NCBI GenBank assembly: GCA_002790175.1
Contig: PFUQ01000220.1
Location: forward strand, 1-18,770
Length of the DNA: 18,770 nt
Direction of reading: 5' to 3'
From: Flavobacteriales bacterium CG_4_9_14_3_um_filter_32_8
GTDB taxonomy: Bacteria; Bacteroidota; Bacteroidia; Flavobacteriales_E; Vicingaceae
Shown: one piece after another, positions 1 to 5,876 of the stretch
How the letters are laid out: the number at the start of each line of letters is the position of its first letter
Numbering within the stretch: position 1 is the first letter of the stretch
Notes under the pieces: model-generated
Database searches by the model: none
Seen by the model: the letters and a program-made list of their open reading frames with translations, nothing else
What the model was told of the DNA's origin: nothing
Position numbers and translations under genes: made by a program

Positions 1-1
1 T

Positions 2-832
2 AATTTACCAAAGAAAAAAATAATTCCTGAACCAGATAGATTGATTTGGCTAAAAGATTCTACTATCAACAAAAGTTGGGCAACATTTTTAACTAAATAT
101 TATTTTTCACATCTTTATTTTAAAGATTATCCAGTATATGGATTATCTTCTGAACAAATTCAGGAATACCTCAATTGGAAATACTCCAATAATGAAAAGC
201 ATTTTGAAGTAACCGGAAAATTTGAAATTAACTTACCCGCTTTGAAGAAAAAATTACAATTTACAGTTGGGAATTATTTTGAATTTTACCAAAATATTAG
301 AGATTCTATAGTCATGAGAATATTGGGGGAAGAAGTTGATGAAGAAAAATATTATGCCTACGATTATGAGGAAGAAATAAACCCACCAATGCTAAATTGG
401 AAGACAAAAATTGATTGGAAAGATACAGTTATTCTAAATACTCTAAAAGACCAAACTTATTTAATATTGAATAAAGAAAATAAGATTAATAATAAAAAAA
501 TTAATTATATCTATTACTGGATTGATTTAAGAGGAGCAGCAAAAGGTTCTCCTTTTATAAAACGAGAAACAGTAAGTGTTTATAATAAAAAATACATGAA
601 AGAAACCTCTCCTATTTACATCAAAGATCAACTCAAAAATAAAACAGAAATAGATTATAGTAGTTTAACTTTTGACCAATTAAGGGCATATTATTATTGG
701 AAAAAATCTGACTATTTGGGGTGTGATATTTTTGAAGGTTTTATACCTTATGATTCGGATATTGAGTTATTGAGAAATGGGAAATTTGTAGATACTTTCA
801 ATATTTTTATTCCTACTATTCAAGTAAAATAA
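2..832 (+). CDS. Partial CDS, hypothetical protein (possible divergent FGE/SUMF1-like domain)
   Basis: The frame is open from base 2 through to a TAA at 830-832, so the true start lies upstream of the window. The TTG at 41 is only an internal leucine codon. About 276 residues are visible. The protein is rich in Tyr, Lys, Asn and Trp, with no signal peptide or membrane segment in the visible part. I do not recognise a firm family. One short stretch, DYPVYGLSSEQIQEYLNWK (about 40-60 residues into the visible part), resembles the 'yPVvgVsweqAxaYcxW' block of formylglycine-generating-enzyme/GldJ-GldK type folds, but the later LPTEAEWE-like block of that family is not visible. The similarity is therefore weak and the domain may be degenerate. 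The gene converges on the acyltransferase gene with only five bases between stop codons. Coding status is well supported by the long uninterrupted frame; function is essentially unknown. Confidence 0.75.
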   Translation, partial: NLPKKKIIPEPDRLIWLKDSTINKSWATFLTKYYFSHLYFKDYPVYGLSSEQIQEYLNWKYSNNEKHFEVTGKFEINLPALKKKLQFTVGNYFEFYQNIRDSIVMRILGEEVDEEKYYAYDYEEEINPPMLNWKTKIDWKDTVILNTLKDQTYLILNKENKINNKKINYIYYWIDLRGAAKGSPFIKRETVSVYNKKYMKETSPIYIKDQLKNKTEIDYSSLTFDQLRAYYYWKKSDYLGCDIFEGFIPYDSDIELLRNGKFVDTFNIFIPTIQVK

Positions 833-837
833 GTAAC

Positions 838-1539
838 TTATTGATTCTTCAATCTCAAAATAGTATCTCTTGTTTCATCTGCAAATTTTTTTATGGTTTG
901 GGTGGTATATTTTGAAGAATCGATAGGTTTTCCAATTCTAACTGTAACATTACCAGGAGTAATTTTAAAATTATTTGTTGACCAAACCTCAAATGTTCCC
1001 TTGATATGAACAGGAACGATAGGAACATTTGCCATTAATGCCAAGTGAAATGCTCCCTTTTTAAATTCTCCCAACTCACCTGTTTTACTTCTTGTCCCTT
1101 CAGGGTACATTACTACATTTTTACCTTTTCGTATTTTTACAGCAGCTTTTCTCAAACTTTCAAAGGCTTTTTTCTTGTTACTTCTATCAATAAAAATATG
1201 TCCTGCAACGTACATATACCAGCCAACAATAGGAACCCAAGCCAATTCTTTTTTACCAATAAAATGAAGATTGATGGGTAAACTTAAACACAAACAACCT
1301 ATATCTAAATGAGAACAATGATTAGCAACATAAATTGCTGGCTGCTCTTTATGAATATTTTCTTTTCCAAAAGTTTCTATTTTTATTCCCGCAAGTAACT
1401 TAAAAACAGAAGGAAAAACTGTTCTAGCAATAATTAATGGAAACTGTCGGTTGAATGTTATTAGAATGAAAAAAGGGGCAACAAACATGAGTAAAAGTGT
1501 CCAAAAAACCAATAAGAACAAACGAATTGCAGAAATCAT
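838..1539 (-). CDS. plsC: 1-acyl-sn-glycerol-3-phosphate acyltransferase (PlsC family)
   Basis: A 233-residue enzyme expected to transfer an acyl chain to the sn-2 position of lysophosphatidic acid, giving phosphatidic acid at the inner membrane. Residues 1-35 form a hydrophobic membrane segment. All four family blocks are present: the catalytic H-x4-D motif in NHCSHLD (H74, D79), the FIDRSN block near 116-121, the phosphate-binding PEGTRS block (146-151), and VPIVPV (172-177). Length is normal for the family. The ATG at 1537-1539 gives a sensible N-terminus. It lies five bases downstream of the secreted hypothetical gene on the same strand, so the two are probably co-transcribed. It converges with the partial gene on its left, both stop codons sitting in a 15-base palindrome. 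Bacteroidota often carry several PlsC paralogues, so this one may instead acylate another lysolipid, such as an aminolipid; the class is certain, the exact substrate is not. Confidence 0.93.
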   Translation of the reverse strand: MISAIRLFLLVFWTLLLMFVAPFFILITFNRQFPLIIARTVFPSVFKLLAGIKIETFGKENIHKEQPAIYVANHCSHLDIGCLCLSLPINLHFIGKKELAWVPIVGWYMYVAGHIFIDRSNKKKAFESLRKAAVKIRKGKNVVMYPEGTRSKTGELGEFKKGAFHLALMANVPIVPVHIKGTFEVWSTNNFKITPGNVTVRIGKPIDSSKYTTQTIKKFADETRDTILRLKNQ

Positions 1540-1544
1540 GTTAT

Positions 1545-2198
1545 TTAATTTTCAACAGGTTTATTTAATTGTTCAATAACTTTGCTAATAAAATTTTGAT
1601 AACCACTTTCTAATTCCCTTAATCGAAGTAAGTGATAAGATGCTTCCAAATCGCTAGGAACATTGGCTTCTGCTTTTACTTTTCCCATGCCAACTATTCT
1701 TTCTTCAAATAAATTATAGATATCGAAATCCAAATAATGAGCAGCATAATCAACTCTTTTATCCAGTTTGCCACCTCTAATAAACGATTCTTTTTGAATA
1801 TCGTACCACGTAATAAAAATAACAAAATCAGTATTTTGATGTTCCAAAAATTGAGTAAAATCTTCAACTTTAAAATCTTTTAAATTGGCAGAATTATAAT
1901 TTTTTCTATCAAATTTTCCAGGCTTGTATTTAATAAATTTTATATATGGATTAATTGCGTCAGGGCTAACTGCAACAAATTCAAAATTTTCATCAACATA
2001 CTTTTCAAAAGCTGTTAATAGTGCTTTTTGATACAGCAAAAAAACATTGTCGGCAGTAGTTTCATTTTTTTCGGCAATATCCTCCAACGAAAATTCCGAA
2101 ACAAAATCAAATCTACCATACGGAACCACTAAAATTCTTTTTTTGTTGGAGGTTTGGGCATGGGCAGAAAAAGAAAGAAACAGAAAGATGCCTATCAT
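1545..2198 (-). CDS. Secreted hypothetical protein
   Basis: I do not recognise this family. With the start at the ATG 2196-2198 it has 217 residues and begins MIGIFLFLSFSAHAQ, a signal peptide with probable cleavage after AHA, typical of exported Bacteroidota proteins. The frame is open further upstream to a GTG at 2313-2315 overlapping the tyrS stop, but those 39 extra codons run through a palindromic repeat element and would bury the signal peptide, so I reject that start. A caveat is that the chosen n-region has no Lys or Arg. The mature part starts KKRILVVPYGRFDF and then looks like a mixed alpha/beta domain, ending with a helical stretch of conserved-looking Leu and Glu near the C-terminus. 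There is no lipobox and no T9SS tail, so a periplasmic location is likeliest. It is followed five bases later by plsC, suggesting co-transcription. Function unknown. Confidence 0.75.
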   Translation of the reverse strand: MIGIFLFLSFSAHAQTSNKKRILVVPYGRFDFVSEFSLEDIAEKNETTADNVFLLYQKALLTAFEKYVDENFEFVAVSPDAINPYIKFIKYKPGKFDRKNYNSANLKDFKVEDFTQFLEHQNTDFVIFITWYDIQKESFIRGGKLDKRVDYAAHYLDFDIYNLFEERIVGMGKVKAEANVPSDLEASYHLLRLRELESGYQNFISKVIEQLNKPVEN

Positions 2199-2231
2199 CA
2201 GTTTATTGAAAAATATTCTTAGGACGGAATT

Positions 2232-2290
2232 GTCCCCTTGAGGGGACTTAAGGGGGTGATTCACCCACCTTACCTCCCTCAAGGGAGGGA
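2232..2290. repeat. Palindromic REP-like intergenic element, copy 1
   Basis: Three small inverted repeats lie in a row between tyrS and the secreted hypothetical gene. They are GTCCCC-TTGA-GGGGAC (2232-2247), GGGTGA-T-TCACCC (2254-2266) and CCTCCC-TCAA-GGGAGG (2273-2288). The left and right halves are also imperfect inverted copies of each other (about 28 bases each) around the central GGGTGATTCACCC, so the whole is one large quasi-palindrome. It shares the CACCCACCTTA and AGGGGTGATT modules with the element at 4775-4842. The GC-rich composition contrasts with its AT-rich surroundings. It is non-coding by my reading, although the downstream reading frame happens to stay open through it. Confidence 0.8.
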
Positions 2291-2314
2291 TTATTATGCT
2301 TTTTGATAATCTCA

Positions 2315-3595
2315 CTATACCACTTTAACTAAAAAATAATTTTTCTTTCCTTTTTGAATCAAGATGTATTTTCCGTTAATCAAATCTTTGGCGGTTAAAA
2401 TAGAATCCTCTTCAATTTTATCTTTATTTACACTTATTGAGTTTTCTTTCAAAGCTCGTCTTGCTTCACTATTGGAACTTAAAAAGTTTGTTTTTGCAAC
2501 TAACACATCAACAATAGCTATACCAGCTTCCATTTCGATTAACGCAATTTCTGCTTGAGGGACACCTTCAAAAACATCATTAAAAATAGCTTCACTCATA
2601 CTTTTTAAACCTGCTAAAGCTTCTGCACCTTTTTTAAACAATACTTCCGATGCACTCACAGCAGCATCAAAATCTTCTTTGGAGTGAACACGAATGGTAA
2701 TATCTTCTGCCAAGGCTTTTTGCAACACTCTTAAATGTGGGGCTGCGGTATGCTCTTTTTCTAATGCTTCAATTTCTGTTTTCGTTTTTAAGGTAAATAT
2801 TCGAATATAATTCACTGCGTCTTCATCGGAAGCATTTATCCAATATTGATAAAATTTATAAGAAGAAGTTTTGGTTTTGTCTAACCAAACGTTACCTCCT
2901 TCGGTTTTCCCAAATTTGCTTCCATCTGCTTTTTTTATGAGTGGAGTGGTGCATGCAAATGCTTCTCCTCCGCCTTTTCTTCGAATCAATTCAGTTCCTG
3001 TAACGATGTTTCCCCACTGGTCGGAACCACCTAATTGCACTTTGCAATTTTTGTTTTTCCATAACCAATAAAAATCATAACCTTGAACCAATTGGTAACT
3101 AAACTCAGTAAACGACATTCCTGTTTCTAAACGAGATTTTACAGAATCCTTCGCCAACATGTAATTGATAGAAATGTGCTTGCCCACATCACGAATAAAA
3201 TCTAAAAAGTTCATGTTCTTAAACCAATCGTAATTGTTTACCATTTCTGCTGAATTGGTTCCACAGTTAAAGTCTAAAAACCGTTCTAACTGTTTTTGAA
3301 TACAATTTAAATTATGGTTTAAGGTATCGTTATCTAATAAATTTCGTTCGGCAGATTTTCCTGATGGATCGCCAACCATTCCAGTCGCACCGCCAACCAA
3401 AGCAAAAGGTTTGTGCCCAGCTTTTTGTAAGTGAATCAAAATCATTATTTGCACCAAACTACCAATGTGTAACGAATCTCCTGTTGGGTCGAAACCAATG
3501 TATGCCGAAGTCATTTCTTTAGCAAATTGTTCTTCAGTTCCAGGCATCATGTCGTGTATCATGCCTCTCCAACGTAATTCTTCTATAAAATTCAT
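2315..3595 (-). CDS. tyrS: Tyrosyl-tRNA synthetase
   Basis: A cytosolic class I aminoacyl-tRNA synthetase that charges tRNA-Tyr. From the ATG at 3593-3595 the protein has 426 residues, the normal bacterial length. It shows the HIGH-type motif HIGS (43-46, after YIGFDPTGDSL), the tyrosine/tRNA-pocket block YQLVQGYDF (167-175), QLGGSDQWGNI (187-197), the KMSKS-equivalent KFGKT (227-231), and a C-terminal S4 RNA-binding domain over roughly the last 65 residues. An in-frame ATG seven codons upstream exists (3614-3616), but it overlaps a TAACTTTG box at 3614-3621 that looks like this gene's own promoter, so the downstream start is preferred. The stop is TAG. It lies downstream of the radical SAM gene with a gap of about 93 bases and probably has its own promoter. 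Nothing is missing from the catalytic motifs, so this is very likely the functional housekeeping copy. Confidence 0.97.
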   Translation of the reverse strand: MNFIEELRWRGMIHDMMPGTEEQFAKEMTSAYIGFDPTGDSLHIGSLVQIMILIHLQKAGHKPFALVGGATGMVGDPSGKSAERNLLDNDTLNHNLNCIQKQLERFLDFNCGTNSAEMVNNYDWFKNMNFLDFIRDVGKHISINYMLAKDSVKSRLETGMSFTEFSYQLVQGYDFYWLWKNKNCKVQLGGSDQWGNIVTGTELIRRKGGGEAFACTTPLIKKADGSKFGKTEGGNVWLDKTKTSSYKFYQYWINASDEDAVNYIRIFTLKTKTEIEALEKEHTAAPHLRVLQKALAEDITIRVHSKEDFDAAVSASEVLFKKGAEALAGLKSMSEAIFNDVFEGVPQAEIALIEMEAGIAIVDVLVAKTNFLSSNSEARRALKENSISVNKDKIEEDSILTAKDLINGKYILIQKGKKNYFLVKVV

Positions 3596-3613
3596 TTTGT
3601 ATTTTTTGAGAAA

Positions 3614-3621
3614 CAAAGTTA
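3614..3621 (-). promoter_or_regulatory. Candidate -7 promoter box for tyrS
   Basis: Read on the minus strand this is TAACTTTG, an exact match to the Bacteroidota -7 consensus TAnnTTTG, 18 bases before the chosen tyrS ATG. No convincing TTG/TTTG is seen about 19-21 bases further upstream, so the call rests on the -7 box alone. Confidence 0.4.
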
Positions 3622-3688
3622 AGAATAAAGTGGTTAAGGGAAAGGGAAAGGGAAAAAATACTAATGACTAACACCTAATAACGAATCA

Positions 3689-4711
3689 CTACTCCCAAAC
3701 CTTAGTTCCTTCGGTGCAATTTTGACAAATAGTTATGTTTTGTCGGTTGGTTAATACTGCTTTTCTAAAATTAGTATATGGAGCAGATTTCCAAATTTGT
3801 TGCAAATTGGTTTGTTGGATATCACCTAGCTGGTGAGTTGCATCTTTATCAAAACAACAAGGAACTATTTTTCCATCCCAAGTAATTACACAACTGCTCC
3901 ACATTCGCCAACATTCGTTAAGTAATTTATTTTTTAATCGATACGTTCCATCTGCTTGTTTTTTGTAACGCGAATATTTTTCGATGGTCGGAATTAATTT
4001 GTTACCGTTTTTATAATCATAAACTTGTGCTGTTTTAAAACGAATTTCGTCCACACCTAATTCGGTTGCTAACTTTTTGGCATCCTCAATTTGATGTTCG
4101 TTGGGTTTTACTACCAAAAATTGAAAAATGAGATACGGAGTTTTAGACTTTAATTCTTTTTTCCATTTTACCACATTTTTTGTGCCTTCAATTACTTTTG
4201 CCAAACTTCCATTTTTACGATAACTCTCGTAAGTTTCTTGTGTTGTTCCGTCTATGGAAATGGTTAAACGACTTAACCCCGATTCGATGGTTTTTTTTGC
4301 ATTTTCTTCGTTTAAAAAGTGGGCATTAGTAGAAGTTGCCGTGTACATTTTTTTGGCGTTGGCATAGTTGACCATTTCCAAAAAATTAGAATTGATGTAC
4401 GGCTCTCCCTGAAAATAAAAGTTGATATAAAAAGTTTTTTGATGTACTTGGTCAATTATTTTTTTGTAAAGTTCTTGTTTTAAATTTCCTTCGGGACGGG
4501 TAAATATTTTTAATCCACTCGGACATTCAGGACAACCCAAATTACAAGCAGTTGTAGGTTCAATAGTAATGCTAATTGGGAAAGCTATTCCCTTTGGAGT
4601 TTTACTCCATTTAGAATAATAAAAACTCCATCTTACTTGAATAACATTGACCATTCGACTGAACGAAAGTTTAGAAAATAAGTTAATATGGTCGTGGTTA
4701 ATTCCTAACAT
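3689..4711 (-). CDS. Radical SAM/SPASM domain protein
   Basis: A cytosolic iron-sulfur enzyme of the radical SAM superfamily. The S-adenosylmethionine cluster motif C-x3-C-x2-C is at C56, C60 and C63 in TTACNLGCPEC. A C-terminal SPASM-type region carries further cysteines at 267, 274, 285, 286, 329 and 332, probably ligating one or more auxiliary clusters. The stretch IDGTTQETYESYRKNGS is typical of the family barrel. Such proteins often modify peptides (the PqqE/AlbA/anSME side of the family), but I see no small precursor peptide gene beside it, so the substrate is unknown. The 340-residue start is the ATG at 4709-4711. A second in-frame ATG at 4652-4654 (residue 20, MVNVIQ) is a realistic alternative, because a TATTTTTG box sits only five bases upstream of the first ATG. 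It is transcribed towards tyrS and divergently from the LRR protein gene. Confidence 0.9.
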   Translation of the reverse strand: MLGINHDHINLFSKLSFSRMVNVIQVRWSFYYSKWSKTPKGIAFPISITIEPTTACNLGCPECPSGLKIFTRPEGNLKQELYKKIIDQVHQKTFYINFYFQGEPYINSNFLEMVNYANAKKMYTATSTNAHFLNEENAKKTIESGLSRLTISIDGTTQETYESYRKNGSLAKVIEGTKNVVKWKKELKSKTPYLIFQFLVVKPNEHQIEDAKKLATELGVDEIRFKTAQVYDYKNGNKLIPTIEKYSRYKKQADGTYRLKNKLLNECWRMWSSCVITWDGKIVPCCFDKDATHQLGDIQQTNLQQIWKSAPYTNFRKAVLTNRQNITICQNCTEGTKVWE

Positions 4712-4716
4712 TTATC

Positions 4717-4724
4717 CAAAAATA
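4717..4724 (-). promoter_or_regulatory. Candidate -7 promoter box for the radical SAM gene
   Basis: On the minus strand this reads TATTTTTG, matching TAnnTTTG exactly. It ends five bases before the first ATG (4711), which implies either a leaderless transcript or use of the ATG at 4654. No good -33 TTTG is seen at the expected distance, and AT-rich sequence makes chance matches common. Confidence 0.3.
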
Positions 4725-4774
4725 CGAATTCACAACCTTCTACACACTTATCATTATAAAAACAAGCAGGAAAC

Positions 4775-4842
4775 ATCACCCACCTTAATCCTCCGTCAGC
4801 TGACGGAGGAAATATCCCTTCGTGGGGATTATAGGGGTGATT
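4775..4842. repeat. Palindromic REP-like intergenic element, copy 2
   Basis: A 68-base element lies between the divergent radical SAM and LRR genes. An outer stem pairs ATCACCC (4775-4781) with GGGTGAT (4835-4841). Inside it are a perfect 22-base palindrome at 4789-4810 (TCCTCCGTCAG followed by its exact complement) and a weaker hairpin ATCCC/GGGAT (4814-4829). It shares the CACCCACCTTA and AGGGGTGATT modules with copy 1 at 2232-2290 but in permuted order, as if both were cut from an alternating chain of the same two units. It is not coding: the small open frame across it is a by-product. Confidence 0.8.
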
Positions 4843-4867
4843 AGATAGCTTTAAGAGTTTACATAAA

Positions 4868-4899
4868 TTTGTTTGTTATGCAACCGTATAGTATATTTA
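4868..4899 (+). promoter_or_regulatory. Candidate promoter of the LRR protein gene
   Basis: A TTTG at 4868-4871 is followed, after 20 bases, by TATATTTA at 4892-4899, one mismatch from TAnnTTTG. Spacing fits the Bacteroidota -33/-7 arrangement and leaves a leader of about 30 bases before the ATG at 4936. A second TTTG (4872-4875) would give a shorter spacer. Confidence 0.45.
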
Positions 4900-4935
4900 A
4901 CGTCTGTAAATGAAGTTAACTTAAAACTAAATATT

Positions 4936-5829
4936 ATGAAAAATTTACCACTTCTTTTTTTAGCAATTATAGTAAGTACAACTATTTTTGCCCAAAACGT
5001 AAACATACCCGATGCCAATTTTAAAGCAGCATTAGTAGGTAATTCGGCTATAAACACCAACATGGACACTGAAATTCAAACCTCCGAAGCCACAGCTTTT
5101 ACAGGCGGAATGAATGCTGGAAGTTTAGCTATTGCAGATTTAACAGGTATTGAAGCATTTACTGCTCTTACTTCTTTGGATTGCGGTGGTAATTCATTAA
5201 CCAGTTTAACTATCTCTACCAACACGGCTCTTACTTATTTGTACTGTGGTTATAATTCATTAACTAGTTTAGATGTTTCTACCAACATGGCTCTTACTTC
5301 TTTGGACTGTGGTTATAATTCATTAACCAGTTTAACTATTTCTGCCAACACGGCTCTTATTTCTTTGTACTGTAACACTAATTCATTAACCAGTTTAAAT
5401 GTTAAAAATGGGAACAATGTTAATTTTGTTGGTTTTAATGCCACTGACAACCCCAATTTAACTTGCGTATTGGTAGATGATACAGCGTATATGAATGTCA
5501 ATTGGGCAAGTGCAGTAGATGCGGGTGCCAGTTATAATGATGTAAGTTGTACTGTAGGAATAAAAGAACAGGACTTCTTATCTAATGTAGCCATTTCACC
5601 CAACCCAACAAAATCGACTTTTGTTTTAGCCGTAACTTCCTCCAGAAATACTGTTTTAAACATGAATTTAACCAACTCTTTAGGGCAAGTAGTTTTAAGT
5701 CATCAATCGAACCTAAACATTGGGTTAAATGAAGTAAATTTTGATATTCAAAACCAACCATCGGGTATTTATTTTATGTCAATTAATTATGAAAATAATC
5801 ACTTTATCAAGAAAATAATGAAGCAGTAA
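4936..5829 (+). CDS. Secreted leucine-rich-repeat protein with T9SS type A sorting domain
   Basis: A 297-residue exported protein. MKNLPLLFLAIIVSTTIFAQ is a clear signal peptide, which decides the start at the ATG 4936-4938 even though the frame is open upstream. The mature N-terminus NVNIPDANFKAAL and the DLTGIEAFTALTSL stretch are typical of Bacteroidota internalin-like leucine-rich-repeat proteins. Four 21-residue repeats with the core LxC..NSLTSL follow at residues 78-161. A linker leads to the C-terminal sorting domain (about residues 220-297: ISPNPTKSTFVL, then LGQVVL, and finally PSGIYFMSINYENNHFIKKI), which targets proteins to the T9SS for surface anchoring or release. Surface adhesion or ligand binding is the usual guess for such proteins, not shown here. 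The gene ends in a strong rho-independent terminator. Confidence 0.9.
   Translation: MKNLPLLFLAIIVSTTIFAQNVNIPDANFKAALVGNSAINTNMDTEIQTSEATAFTGGMNAGSLAIADLTGIEAFTALTSLDCGGNSLTSLTISTNTALTYLYCGYNSLTSLDVSTNMALTSLDCGYNSLTSLTISANTALISLYCNTNSLTSLNVKNGNNVNFVGFNATDNPNLTCVLVDDTAYMNVNWASAVDAGASYNDVSCTVGIKEQDFLSNVAISPNPTKSTFVLAVTSSRNTVLNMNLTNSLGQVVLSHQSNLNIGLNEVNFDIQNQPSGIYFMSINYENNHFIKKIMKQ
5167..5418 (+). repeat. Four tandem 63-bp leucine-rich repeats
   Basis: Tandem units begin at 5167, 5230, 5293 and 5356, each 63 bases (21 residues), sharing AATTCATTAAC and AGTTTA cores. Units 1 and 3 (LDCG.NSLTSLTIS) resemble each other more than their neighbours, as do units 2 and 4 (LYC..NSLTSL.V). This suggests duplication of a 126-base double unit. 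The last unit has diverged at its end. Confidence 0.88.
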
Positions 5830-5862
5830 AAAAAAGTCCTGAATTTATTCAGGGGTTTTTTT
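5829..5862 (+). terminator. Rho-independent terminator after the LRR gene
   Basis: Stem CCTGAA (5838-5843), loop TTTA, stem TTCAGG (5848-5853), a G-U extension, then seven T residues (5856-5862). A preceding A-run can pair with the T-run, so it may also work in the other direction. It begins right at the stop codon and ends 14 bases before the next ATG. Confidence 0.88.
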
Positions 5863-5869
5863 ACATTTA
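5862..5869 (+). promoter_or_regulatory. Candidate -7 box for the DUF5686 gene
   Basis: TACATTTA is one mismatch from TAnnTTTG and starts on the last T of the preceding terminator, seven bases before the ATG at 5877. If real, the transcript is nearly leaderless and the terminator occupies the promoter spacer. No clear -33 TTG is visible. Confidence 0.3.
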
Positions 5870-5876
5870 CGCTTCC

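Noticed and set aside
1045..1281. 78-codon plus-strand open frame inside plsC
   Set aside because: Shadow of plsC on the opposite strand with no independent support.
2199..2315. GTG start for the secreted hypothetical gene, overlapping the tyrS stop
   Set aside because: The first 39 codons translate a palindromic repeat and would place the signal peptide internally.
3638..3655. Three tandem GGGAAA hexamers upstream of tyrS
   Set aside because: Too short to be more than a simple-sequence tract; it overlaps no recognised promoter box.
2300..4770. Composite transposon-like unit carrying the radical SAM gene and tyrS between two palindromic elements
   Set aside because: The elements look like non-autonomous REP-type repeats, their modules are permuted rather than matching transposon ends, and tyrS is an essential gene; bracketing is probably chance.
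4647..4844. 65-codon plus-strand open frame upstream of the LRR gene
   Set aside because: It overlaps the start of the radical SAM gene and runs through the palindromic element; no plausible protein features.
5167..5418. CRISPR-like regular spacing of near-identical units
   Set aside because: Units are in frame, encode leucine-rich repeats, and there are no spacers.
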